Assembly: GCA_964568655.1 (NCBI GenBank) | Contig: CAZMRG010000007.1 | Span: 1-50,951 of the forward strand | DNA length: 50,951 nucleotides | From: CAWFKW01 sp964568655 | Lineage (GTDB): Bacteria > Bacteroidota > Ignavibacteria > Tepidaquicellales > OLB5 | Direction of reading: 5' to 3' | Shown here: positions 42,046-50,542 of the stretch, in pieces | Position numbering within the stretch: position 1 is the first letter of the stretch | Layout: each line of letters begins with the position of its first letter | Notes under the pieces: generated by a model | What the model saw: only the letters and a program-made list of their open reading frames with translations | The model's database searches: none | Told to the model about the DNA's origin: nothing | Made by a program: the position numbers and the translations under genes

Positions 42046-43542
42046 TTATAAAATATATTTGCCTGAAAATGAAATTGAAAGTCTTTTATTTGCAATTATC
42101 TGGTTTATGCCTGATGTAGAAATATCTATTACAAGATTTTTCAGCCTGATACCTGTCCCAATCCCTATATAATATCCTCCCGGGCCGCCAATGGATAGGC
42201 CGGCTCGCAAAGGAAGAAAATCAAGTGGGTAATATTCCGACCCTACTGAAAGTACATTTTGATTTGAGTTGCCGGGTAAGTTATTGTTGCCCTTCATCCA
42301 GTCAGATTCCAGAATAAATCTGTCCGATGGCTGAAACATTACACCTGCTCTGAATCTGGTCGGCATATCGGTGGTATAAGTTTTATTCGCGATCCTGGTG
42401 CTTATACCGTCAAGGTCGTTTATAAATGTATTATAAGTCGGGTCAGATGAACTCAGATCAAAATTATAGTAAGCAAAATGATTTGTATCATCGTTAATAA
42501 AAGTATTATAGTTCCACCAGATCTTGCCAAGGTCTGTGACGCTTAAAGCAATATGCCACTCGTCGGCTATCTGCATATTAAAACCAAGGTCGATGCTGTA
42601 ACCTTTTCCGGCGGGTTTAGGAAAGAAATTAAAATGCTGGTGGGCGCCGTCTCGGTAATCCTGAAAAAAATCGGTCAATGACTGGCGTGTATGAAAATCC
42701 TGCCTGCCTATAATGCTGTCGACGTGGTTAACCTGCGTTATGGGATTCTTAATTATTCCGAAAGTGCTTACATAAAGAGACGTGTTGTAAGTTATAATAT
42801 TGCCGAACCCGTTTACAATTCCAACAGAGGCTCCGAATTTAATATTCTTTATCAGCCCGCTGTGCGGGAAATCTATCTGTTTGGCAAATGAAACAGCATA
42901 TTTTCTGATCCACCACGCGGATGCTTCGGCCTGGTTTATATTTACGTTAGTCAGGTCGTATTTTCCCTGGTATGAATTTATGCGGAATGTTACCGGCATC
43001 TCCTGGTCGCGGCTGTATGAATCGGTATTCAGACCGATATCATCATCTATGCTGAAATTAAACGCGCCGAATTTCGGGATAGTGTAGTTGACCGAAAACC
43101 ATTTCAGCTCCAGGTTATAATTTACCTGCGTGGTTTTTTCGGGCAGAATATTCTGCCTGAAATTAAGCACGCTGCCTAGATCCGTAAATATACCGGTGAA
43201 TGTTTGCCTGTTTATTGAAAGGTATTTCAGGTAATTATTATAAAAACTTAACGACTCATCCGAACCATAAGAACCTCCTCCTGAAAAGATGGAGATCTCC
43301 ATCGTCGGCTTCACGGGTTTTTCTCTGAGTCTCACTTGCCTTATTCCCAAATCGGTTTTTGTCTCGTAATAAAAGTTTGCCGGGTTCAAGCCAAACGCGT
43401 TTATTCCGAATGAAGATAGCATTGAAGCGTTTGCCATACCATCGCCTCTTGCATTTGAATGGTCGCCGGCGTTCGAATCATATCTAGAAATAGCCAATAT
43501 CAAAAATATAAACAATAAAGTCCTAAATCTGAACAAATTCAC
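42046..43542 (-). CDS. Outer-membrane beta-barrel-type protein, DUF5723-like (copy 1)
   Basis: 498 residues from a GTG start with signal peptide, then the SNARGDGMANASMLSSFGIN and AFGLNPANFYY motif, many alternating aromatic strands (FNFSIDDDIGLNTDSYSRDQ, KGYSIDLGFNMQIADEWHIALS) and a C-terminal strand ending in SISFSGKYIL. This suggests a barrel of the FadL/PorV kind in the outer membrane. It is strongly similar to the next gene, including SYSRDQEMP and the LPGNSNQN region, and thus a tandem duplicate. Role unknown. Confidence 0.82.
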   Translation of the reverse strand: MNLFRFRTLLFIFLILAISRYDSNAGDHSNARGDGMANASMLSSFGINAFGLNPANFYYETKTDLGIRQVRLREKPVKPTMEISIFSGGGSYGSDESLSFYNNYLKYLSINRQTFTGIFTDLGSVLNFRQNILPEKTTQVNYNLELKWFSVNYTIPKFGAFNFSIDDDIGLNTDSYSRDQEMPVTFRINSYQGKYDLTNVNINQAEASAWWIRKYAVSFAKQIDFPHSGLIKNIKFGASVGIVNGFGNIITYNTSLYVSTFGIIKNPITQVNHVDSIIGRQDFHTRQSLTDFFQDYRDGAHQHFNFFPKPAGKGYSIDLGFNMQIADEWHIALSVTDLGKIWWNYNTFINDDTNHFAYYNFDLSSSDPTYNTFINDLDGISTRIANKTYTTDMPTRFRAGVMFQPSDRFILESDWMKGNNNLPGNSNQNVLSVGSEYYPLDFLPLRAGLSIGGPGGYYIGIGTGIRLKNLVIDISTSGINQIIANKRLSISFSGKYIL

Positions 43543-43684
43543 TGATTTATGTTGATAACTCTAACATAACTATTATTGTATGCATAATCAATTTTGATAT
43601 TTCACCGATTTAGGGTAAAAAAAGCTTAAAAAGCCGGTTTTTTATTAGGAAACATGCGAACTAACGCCTGGAATTACTATCGCG

Positions 43685-45172
43685 TCATAAAATCAGTTTT
43701 GATGAAAATGAAACTGAAAATCTCTTATTTGCGATGATTTGATTTATTCCGTTAGTAGCAATATCTAAAGTGAAGAAGTTGAATTTCAATCCGGCGCCAA
43801 AGCCTACATAAAAATCGCCGGGCCCGCCTACGGAAACTCCGGTTCTCAGGGGCAGGAAAGGAATGGGAAAGTATTCGGTTCCTAATGCGACTATATTCTG
43901 AGTCGTGTTCCCCGGCATATTGTTATCTCCTTTGATCCAGTTCAGCTCAAACAATATTTTCTTCGATGGCTGAAATGATAATCCCGCGCGGTATTTTGTG
44001 GGCATATTTGTCGTATAAGATGTAACCGTGTCTCTTGTATTCAATCCCTCAAGGTCGTTTACAAATTGGTTGTAAGTCGGGTCTGTGTTCACAAGATCAA
44101 AATTTTTATAAACAAAGCTATTGTTATCGTTATTAATGGTAGTGTGATAGTTCCATGTGATTTGCCCGATATCTGTAACGCTGAGCGCAAACTTCCATGC
44201 ATCGCCTATCTGCATAGCCATTCCCATATCCAAACTGTATCCCGTGCCGGAGGGTTTAGGGAAAAAATCAAAATGCGACTTCGCGCCGTCATTGTAATCT
44301 CTGAAAAAATCTGTTAAAGCAGATTCAGTGTGAAAGCTCTGAGTACCCGTTAAGCTATCAACATGGTTATATCCTGATGGCAGCCTCCTGACACCGTAAG
44401 TGTTAATTGACAGCGTAGAATTATTCGTTATCACATTTCCAAAACCGTTCACCAGCCCCATAGCGGCGCCAATTGAAAAACTTCTGACCCCGCTTTTTGG
44501 TTTGAAATCAAATTGCTTAGCGTAACCGAATGTATATTTCCTTAGCCACCATGCCGTAGCCTGAGATTGGTTAAGCTGCACATTAGTTAAGTTATATGTG
44601 CCGTTTGCGTTTAAATGATAAATGAAAACCAGCGGCATTTCCTGGTCCCTGCTGTATGCGTTTGTATTCAAACCCACTTTATCGGCGATGCTTATGTTAA
44701 ACGCGCCAAATTTAGAACTTGCTAAATTTATTGAAAGCCATTTCAATTCAAAATCGTAGTTTACCTGCGTTTGTTTTCCCGGCAGGATGCTGTCTCTGAA
44801 TTTAATAATACTAACGAAATCTGTAAACAAGTCAGTGAAAGTAGTCCTGTTAACGGATAAATATTTTAGATAGGTGTTGTAAAAGTCTATTGTTGTATCT
44901 GAGCCGTACCCGCCGCCTACCGAAACTATTGAGATTTGCCACACTGGCTTTAGGGATCTTCCTTTAACGTTTTTGAGCTTGTCCGTATTTTTCAGTAAGT
45001 GAAAATCATAATTGGCGGGATTTAATCCGAATGCATCAACGCCTGTTGAGGTAACCATTGAGGAGTTTGACATTCCTTCGCTTCTCGCATTAGAATGACT
45101 GCCGGACTGAGAATAAACGTAATTGAAAACCGGTAAAACTAAAATAAATAAAAGAGAACAGTATCTTATCAA
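43685..45172 (-). CDS. Outer-membrane beta-barrel-type protein, DUF5723-like (copy 2)
   Basis: 495 residues from a TTG start with signal peptide (ending near VYSQ). It shows the same motifs as the downstream copy: SNARSEGMSNSSMVTSTGVD, AFGLNPANYDF, AYSRDQEMPL, GTGYSLDMGMAMQIGDAWKFALS and a closing RFSVSFSSKLIL. The two lie head to tail 142 bp apart and are probably a gene duplication. The terminal aromatic-type strand fits an outer-membrane barrel. Function unknown. Confidence 0.82.
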   Translation of the reverse strand: MIRYCSLLFILVLPVFNYVYSQSGSHSNARSEGMSNSSMVTSTGVDAFGLNPANYDFHLLKNTDKLKNVKGRSLKPVWQISIVSVGGGYGSDTTIDFYNTYLKYLSVNRTTFTDLFTDFVSIIKFRDSILPGKQTQVNYDFELKWLSINLASSKFGAFNISIADKVGLNTNAYSRDQEMPLVFIYHLNANGTYNLTNVQLNQSQATAWWLRKYTFGYAKQFDFKPKSGVRSFSIGAAMGLVNGFGNVITNNSTLSINTYGVRRLPSGYNHVDSLTGTQSFHTESALTDFFRDYNDGAKSHFDFFPKPSGTGYSLDMGMAMQIGDAWKFALSVTDIGQITWNYHTTINNDNNSFVYKNFDLVNTDPTYNQFVNDLEGLNTRDTVTSYTTNMPTKYRAGLSFQPSKKILFELNWIKGDNNMPGNTTQNIVALGTEYFPIPFLPLRTGVSVGGPGDFYVGFGAGLKFNFFTLDIATNGINQIIANKRFSVSFSSKLIL

Positions 45173-45303
45173 TATGTTTTTTTATTAATTAGCTGTATGT
45201 AACTTAATGATTAATGTATGGATAATCAATAAATTTGCACCTGCCAACCCACTTATAACCTGAGTTTATTTGAACTTCTTCCTGACAGAGGACTCCATTT
45301 TTG

Positions 45304-45327
45304 TCATTCCCGCGTAGGCTGGAATCT
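45304..45327. repeat. Degenerate REP copy
   Basis: CATTCCCGCGTAGGCTGGAATC is a version of the REP family with one arm mutated. Confidence 0.5.
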
Positions 45328-45401
45328 TGGTTTTCATCATAAAATAAAAACAGGAATGTTTATTAACAATTATTAACGATAAAATTTCAGAAATATTTCA
45401 C

Positions 45402-45478
45402 AGACGCCTCCCCCCAAAGGGGAGATTAAGAGTGGGTAGAGGCAGGATACATCCCAAATAAAATGATAGGAGGCGTCT
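45402..45478. repeat. 77-bp element with perfect 10-bp inverted ends
   Basis: AGACGCCTCC (45402-45411) and GGAGGCGTCT (45469-45478) flank a core with CCCC-aaa-GGGG. It lies in the gap 45173-45565, which otherwise holds a degenerate REP and the promoter element at 45527. Confidence 0.75.
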
Positions 45479-45526
45479 AAGCTTCGGTGCAACTTATTAT
45501 GGTTAAAATCTAATGTTTCAATTTTT

Positions 45527-45534
45527 TATATTTG
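45527..45534 (+). promoter_or_regulatory. Candidate -7 element TATATTTG before the CPBP gene
   Basis: Exact TAnnTTTG match 31 bp before the TTG start at 45566; no strong -33 TTG. Confidence 0.45.
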
Positions 45535-45565
45535 CCAATTGTATTAACATAAATTTAGCGTCTAT

Positions 45566-46501
45566 TTGCCGGAATTAAATCCAGAGGAATATAAGGACCC
45601 GCAGCAGCCTCATTTTAACAGTTTTATTAAGAATCTGCATCCTTTCGCATATGTTATTATAGTTCTTGCAGTAATTTTCTTTCTTTACCAGATCATTGGC
45701 GGAAGTATATCTATTGCGGCAGGCGGGGGACTTGAAGATATAAATGTGAAGATCTCGAGAATTATACTTATTTTCTCGCAGTTCATGTTTATTCTTGCTC
45801 CTACGCTTTTCTTTATGCGCCTTCAAACCGCGGAGCTGAAATCATCTTTCCGGTTGAATTTACCTAAACCCCATTTGCTTCTTTTTGCCGTTGTGGGAAT
45901 GGTCCTAATTCAGCCCGCTTTGCAGGGATATATGTTCCTGCAGGATTATGGGCTGGACCACATGCCGGTTATGCAAAACGTTATCAAAGAAGTCAGGGAT
46001 CTGTTTGATACGCTCGAGAAAGCTGAAATGAAAATTGTCTCGGCTTATTCTGTTTATGAATATATAATTGTTGTCTTTGCTATTTGCGTTACGCCGGCAA
46101 TTTGCGAAGAGCTTTTGTTCCGCGGGTTCGTTATGAGGAACCTTGAAAAGATCGCAAAGCCTTCAATTGCTATTTTTCTGACCGGATTTCTCTTTGCACT
46201 CTATCATTTTCAGCCGCTCAATCTGGTCGCGCTTATGATGCTGGGAATTTATCTTGGCTTTGTGGTTTACTGCTCCGATAGCATCTATACGGGTATGGTA
46301 TGCCATTTCCTGAACAACTTCTTCGCTTCGTACCTGTTTTATAAATACGGCAAAGAGGATTTTGAAACTCCACGGATCTCAAGCTCGCAAAAAATGGATG
46401 CGGTTATTTTAGGGGCAGCATCGATTATTTTAATATCATCGCTTATGATCCTGATGTACCGTATGCGCACAAAAAGGCACATTGAAGGGGTCGAGGCATG
46501 A
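45566..46501 (+). CDS. CPBP family intramembrane glutamic protease
   Basis: 311 residues from a TTG start. Eight or so hydrophobic helices. The ABI/CPBP motifs are EELLFRGFVM (catalytic Glu pair and Arg), FALYHFQP (His) and CHFLNNFFA (His, Asn). Such membrane proteases mature peptides or act in prenyl-protein-like processing; the substrate is unknown. It overlaps cdsA by ATGA. Confidence 0.9.
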   Translation: MPELNPEEYKDPQQPHFNSFIKNLHPFAYVIIVLAVIFFLYQIIGGSISIAAGGGLEDINVKISRIILIFSQFMFILAPTLFFMRLQTAELKSSFRLNLPKPHLLLFAVVGMVLIQPALQGYMFLQDYGLDHMPVMQNVIKEVRDLFDTLEKAEMKIVSAYSVYEYIIVVFAICVTPAICEELLFRGFVMRNLEKIAKPSIAIFLTGFLFALYHFQPLNLVALMMLGIYLGFVVYCSDSIYTGMVCHFLNNFFASYLFYKYGKEDFETPRISSSQKMDAVILGAASIILISSLMILMYRMRTKRHIEGVEA

Positions 46502-47349
46502 GCAATACGGCGGTCAGAGTATTGGTTGGCGCAATCGGCATTCCGTTAATTCTGGTTATGCTTTATTTAGGCAATGAAGTCTTTCTTGTCTTTTGCGCTA
46601 TCGTGGCTTTCTTTTGCATGAACGAATTTTATAACCTATTTGAACACAGGGATTCCAAGCCATCTTTTCCGGGAAGGTTAATTGGCGGATTTACTTTCCA
46701 TAAGTTTATTTTTCTTCTGATAAGCACATCTATAGTAATTTGTTTTTATTACCAGCAGTTCAATTTTGTGCTAATAATTTATTTTGCAATGTTCATGTAC
46801 CTGATCTTTGATGAAGTGCTGGTTAAAACAGATAAGCATATTGAAGCAATCGGCACATGGATGCTTTCAATTGTTTATATCTCGACTACATTCGGCTTAA
46901 TGAGCTTAATGGACTCTACTAAATTCCTTGTTCAAAACGGAGCTAATTATGTATTGATTTGCCTGGTTATGGTATGGGCGTCTGATACTTTTGCATTCTT
47001 CGGCGGTAAAACTTTCGGAAAGCATAAACTGGCGGAAAGGATAAGCCCGAAAAAAACCTGGGAGGGCTCCATAATTGGTTTCGGATTTACAATTCTAACA
47101 GGTATCGTAGTCTGGAAATTCTTTTATAATGATATTGGACTTGTGAATATAATTGTAGTTGGTATTATTGTAGGGGTGTTTTCACAGCTTGGCGATCTGT
47201 TTGAGTCACATCTCAAGCGTTCCGTTTCAGTTAAAGATTCATCTAACATAATCCCAGGTCATGGCGGATTTTTAGACAGGTTCGATAGCATTTTGTTTGC
47301 TGTGCCTGCTTTGTATATTTATTTGTATTTAAAAAGCGTAGTATTCTAA
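46498..47349 (+). CDS. cdsA: Phosphatidate cytidylyltransferase CdsA
   Basis: 283 residues with about seven to eight helices. The C-terminal signature S-x-K-D...P-G-H-G-G-x-x-D-R-x-D is seen as SVKDSSNIIPGHGG then FLDRFDS. CdsA makes CDP-diacylglycerol from phosphatidate and CTP at the inner membrane, the precursor for the PgsA-like enzyme at 1342. Confidence 0.96.
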   Translation: MSNTAVRVLVGAIGIPLILVMLYLGNEVFLVFCAIVAFFCMNEFYNLFEHRDSKPSFPGRLIGGFTFHKFIFLLISTSIVICFYYQQFNFVLIIYFAMFMYLIFDEVLVKTDKHIEAIGTWMLSIVYISTTFGLMSLMDSTKFLVQNGANYVLICLVMVWASDTFAFFGGKTFGKHKLAERISPKKTWEGSIIGFGFTILTGIVVWKFFYNDIGLVNIIVVGIIVGVFSQLGDLFESHLKRSVSVKDSSNIIPGHGGFLDRFDSILFAVPALYIYLYLKSVVF

Positions 47350-47352
47350 TTA

Positions 47353-47357
47353 TAGGA
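47353..47357 (+). promoter_or_regulatory. Shine-Dalgarno site of pyrC (AGGAG)
   Basis: AGGAG at 47354 or so, 7 to 8 bp before the TTG at 47365, supports this TTG as the start. Confidence 0.6.
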
Positions 47358-47364
47358 GCCTATT

Positions 47365-48642
47365 TTGCATCTATTACTTCGTAACTGTCACGTAATATCT
47401 CCGGCCGAGAACATGAACGGCAGGTTTGATATACTCATAATGAACGGTATAATCAATCACATGGGCGTGACATGGCAGCATGTAAGAGAAGTAATGCAGT
47501 ATGATCTACAGGGAAAGATAGTTGTTCCCGGATTATTTGATATGCACGTTCATTTCCGCGAACCGGGGCAGACTCATAAAGAAGATATTTCATCAGGCGC
47601 GCTAGCTGCCGCTTACGGCGGCGTTACGGGAGTTCTGTGTATGCCTAACACAACGCCCCCACTGGATAATGCTGAAGTGATAAAGGATAATGCAGCTAAA
47701 TCGAACGGAAATATTGTAGATGTTTATACGTCTGCCTGCGCTACAGTAGGCAGAGCGGGAGAAAGAATAAGTTCGATCAAATCTCTTCACGAAGCAGGAG
47801 CGCTGGCGATAACAGATGATGGCAGCCCCATAGCAGGCGACGAAATGATGAGAGATGTTCTAACGGCTGCAGCCGAATTTAACCTGACTGTTATCCAGCA
47901 TTGCGAAATCATGTCCATTACAGATGGCGGAATAATTAATGACGGAGTTGTATCAAGAAAACTTGGAGTGAAAGGAATCCCGAATGCATCTGAGAGTAAA
48001 ATAATCGAACGGGATATCGAGTTAACAAAACAAATTAAAGGCGCGCGTTATCACGTGCAGCATATAAGCACAAAAGAAGCTGTAAAGCTGGTGAGAAAGG
48101 CAAAGGCTGAAGGCGTTAAAGTCACTGCAGAAGTTTGCCCGCATCACTTTACTCTTATCGATGAAGCAATTTTGGAATACGGTACGAATGCAAAGATGAA
48201 TCCCCCATTAAGAACTAAGGAAGATGTCGAAGAAATCCTCTTAGGCATTAAAGACGGAACAATAGACGCCATTTGCACGGACCATGCGCCTCACTCTGAG
48301 GATGAAAAAAAGTTACCGCTTGATAAAGCCCCGTTCGGGATTGTTGGACTGGAAACATCGGTTGGTTTAACTTATACAAATCTCGTTGAAAAAGGAATCA
48401 TTTCACTGGATGAGATGGTCATGAAAATGTCGGTAAATCCAAGGAGAATACTTGGATTGCCGGATATCAAAATCACAGAAGGCGAAAAAGCTAATTTGAC
48501 TATTCTTGATTTGAAAGAAGAGTGGGTTGTTGATTCATCAAAGTTCCATTCAAAAAGCAAGAACACGCCCTACAATGGATGGAAACTCAAAGGCAAAGCC
48601 ATTGGAATAGTGAATAACTACAAGCATTTGATAAATATTTAA
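47365..48642 (+). CDS. pyrC: Dihydroorotase (PyrC, class I type)
   Basis: 425 residues from a TTG. Metal ligands: H61 and H63 in DMHVHFREPG, further His residues in IQHCE and VQHIS, and ICTDHAPHSEDEK with the catalytic Asp. It closes carbamoyl aspartate to dihydroorotate in pyrimidine synthesis. The size and the HxHxRxPG form fit the class I (long) dihydroorotases. Confidence 0.95.
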   Translation: MHLLLRNCHVISPAENMNGRFDILIMNGIINHMGVTWQHVREVMQYDLQGKIVVPGLFDMHVHFREPGQTHKEDISSGALAAAYGGVTGVLCMPNTTPPLDNAEVIKDNAAKSNGNIVDVYTSACATVGRAGERISSIKSLHEAGALAITDDGSPIAGDEMMRDVLTAAAEFNLTVIQHCEIMSITDGGIINDGVVSRKLGVKGIPNASESKIIERDIELTKQIKGARYHVQHISTKEAVKLVRKAKAEGVKVTAEVCPHHFTLIDEAILEYGTNAKMNPPLRTKEDVEEILLGIKDGTIDAICTDHAPHSEDEKKLPLDKAPFGIVGLETSVGLTYTNLVEKGIISLDEMVMKMSVNPRRILGLPDIKITEGEKANLTILDLKEEWVVDSSKFHSKSKNTPYNGWKLKGKAIGIVNNYKHLINI

Positions 48643-48652
48643 AAAATACCCT

Positions 48653-48672
48653 ATTCCCGCGGAGGCGGGAAT
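48653..48672. repeat. REP palindrome (ATTCCCGC-ggag-GCGGGAAT)
   Basis: Perfect 8-bp arms 11 bp after the pyrC stop. Confidence 0.85.
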
Positions 48673-48734
48673 CCATTGTTATCGTGATTTGATTTCGTTG
48701 TGAGTGCATTGAGGGTTAAGATATACACCATCTC

Positions 48735-48935
48735 TGTATCTCTCCTTGTTGGGACTGCCTGTTTACCTCCTTTAGCAAGGCTACAGCAGGCAGGGGATAC
48801 GAGAGTTAGGCTCTGTGGCAATTTTTGTCAGATTATAGTTAGTCGGATTTCATCCCCTCCTGACAGGAGGGGGTAGGGGGTGGTGCAAGGTTTACACCCC
48901 CTCTGTATCTCCCCCTGTCAGGGGGAGATGAGAGA
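48735..48935. repeat. Composite palindromic repeat region
   Basis: Contains CTGCCTG...CAGGCAG, CTCCTG-a-CAGGAG and CTCCCCCTG-t-CAGGGGGAG type hairpins in a GC-rich island between pyrC and the FAH-family gene. It shares words with the mini-elements at 30921 and 16513. No gene was recognised in 48643-48980. Confidence 0.65.
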
Positions 48936-48980
48936 GATAGCCACTTGACTTATTAAACATAATTGTAAGCGCAAATATTA

Positions 48981-49667
48981 ATGCCAAAACTAAAAGTAAA
49001 AAACTCGAACGATTTAATCGAAATCCAAAATGTATTTTGTGTAGGCAAGAATTATCTTGACCACATAAACGAAATTGATATCCCCGGAATTCCTAAAGAG
49101 ATTCCGTCTGAACCTGTTATATTCTTAAAACCAAATACTGCGGTCGTAAGTGATTCATTTGTTGTCTCAATCCCGGAACTTAATGGTAAAAAAATATCCA
49201 ACAATTTGCAAAACGAAGTTGAATTGGTTATTATCATAGGCAAAGACGGAAAGAATATAAACCAGGCAGATTCGTTTGAATATGTTTATGGCTACGCAGT
49301 TGGAATTGATTTTACTCTTCGCGATCTTCAAAACGAAGATAAGAAAAAAGGACTGCCCTGGACGGTTTCTAAAGGATTCTACTCATCAGCGCCAGTTTCT
49401 GAAATTGTTAGAAAAGATGAAATTGTTAATCCTGAAAAGCTCAGAATAAGTCTTGAAATAAATGGCGAGCAGAAACAGAATGCGATGACTTCCGAAATGA
49501 TATTTAAGCTGGATTTTATAATCCATTATATTTCAACAATTTTTGGACTCCGAAAAGGGGACATAATTTTTACCGGCACTCCGGCAGGCATCGCCAGACT
49601 TAACCCGGGCGATGTGATCAAAGCTAAATTAGAATCGGTTGGCGAACTAATCGTAAAGGTTGAATAA
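48981..49667 (+). CDS. Fumarylacetoacetate hydrolase family protein
   Basis: 228 residues. FAH C-terminal domain features: CVGKNYLDHINE, the metal-binding E-x-E in NEVELVIIIGKDG, GIDFTLRDLQ with the third acidic ligand and the FTGTPAGIARLNPGD loop. Reactions in the family include fumarylpyruvate or oxaloacetate enol handling and hydratases; specificity unknown. It stands alone, preceded by the repeat island. Confidence 0.9.
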   Translation: MPKLKVKNSNDLIEIQNVFCVGKNYLDHINEIDIPGIPKEIPSEPVIFLKPNTAVVSDSFVVSIPELNGKKISNNLQNEVELVIIIGKDGKNINQADSFEYVYGYAVGIDFTLRDLQNEDKKKGLPWTVSKGFYSSAPVSEIVRKDEIVNPEKLRISLEINGEQKQNAMTSEMIFKLDFIIHYISTIFGLRKGDIIFTGTPAGIARLNPGDVIKAKLESVGELIVKVE

Positions 49668-49756
49668 ATAGGGGTTATTTATATACTAAATTTTTCCAAA
49701 AAAACGGTTAAATTTGAATCAGGTTACACTAAACCTCCACAAAAAAAACAAAATAA

Positions 49757-50542
49757 GTGAGCGCTAAAGTAATATCTGTTTGCCTGCCGAAAGGCGGTGT
49801 GGGAAAAACCACAACTGCGGTTAATCTGGCGGCATCTTTTGCCGTTGCAGAAAAGCGCACGCTATTGATAGACGCCGACCCGTTTGGCGCATCAGCTATG
49901 TCGCTTGGTTTTACTCCCGAGAAGATCAAAGCAGGTTTATCGGAAGTATTCAGCTTTACGCATTCGCTTAGCCATGCCACACATCATACTGAGCTTGAGT
50001 ATCTTGATTTTGTCCCATCTAATGTAAATTCAATCCAGCGCGATGAAAAGTTTTCCAAAGTCGCCGAAAACAGGGTTGTGCTTAAAAATGCGCTGCGTGG
50101 CGTAATGGAACAATATGATTTTATACTGATTGATTGTCCGCCGCTTATGCGCGGAATCGTTGCCAATGCGCTTACAGCCGCTACCTCTGTTATGCTGCCG
50201 GTTAGATGTGGCCATTTTTCGCTTGAGGCTATCGCAAAATTGCTTAAGTACGTTGAATATATCAAAGACATCGCAAACCCCGCGTTATATATTGAAGGCA
50301 TTGTTATGACAATGTATGAATCAAATACAAAAGTTACCGAGATATCCGAAAGGGAATTAAAACTGAGGTATAATAAGTTTTTATTTAAAACATATATCCC
50401 CAGGAATCATTTAATAACCGAGGCTTCATTTTACGGGAAGCCTGCTATATTATATAATGTGAATGCAAATGTGTCCATGGCGTATCTTGAGCTGGCCTAT
50501 GAGATAATTAATAAATACAAGAAAGTTGAGGAAGTTGCTTGA
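49757..50542 (+). CDS. ParA/Soj family ATPase
   Basis: 261 residues from a GTG. The deviant Walker A KGGVGKTTTAVNLAASF (K12-T19) and the Walker A' IDADPFGASA and B-type DFILIDCPPLM are complete. ParA-type ATPases position chromosomes or other cargo. No parB follows; the next gene is valS, which overlaps by 4 bp. It may be the chromosomal ParA or an orphan paralogue. Confidence 0.9.
   Translation: MSAKVISVCLPKGGVGKTTTAVNLAASFAVAEKRTLLIDADPFGASAMSLGFTPEKIKAGLSEVFSFTHSLSHATHHTELEYLDFVPSNVNSIQRDEKFSKVAENRVVLKNALRGVMEQYDFILIDCPPLMRGIVANALTAATSVMLPVRCGHFSLEAIAKLLKYVEYIKDIANPALYIEGIVMTMYESNTKVTEISERELKLRYNKFLFKTYIPRNHLITEASFYGKPAILYNVNANVSMAYLELAYEIINKYKKVEEVA

Noticed and set aside
45402..45478. 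Insertion sequence remnant
   Set aside because: Only 77 bp with no transposase fragment; kept as a MITE-like repeat.
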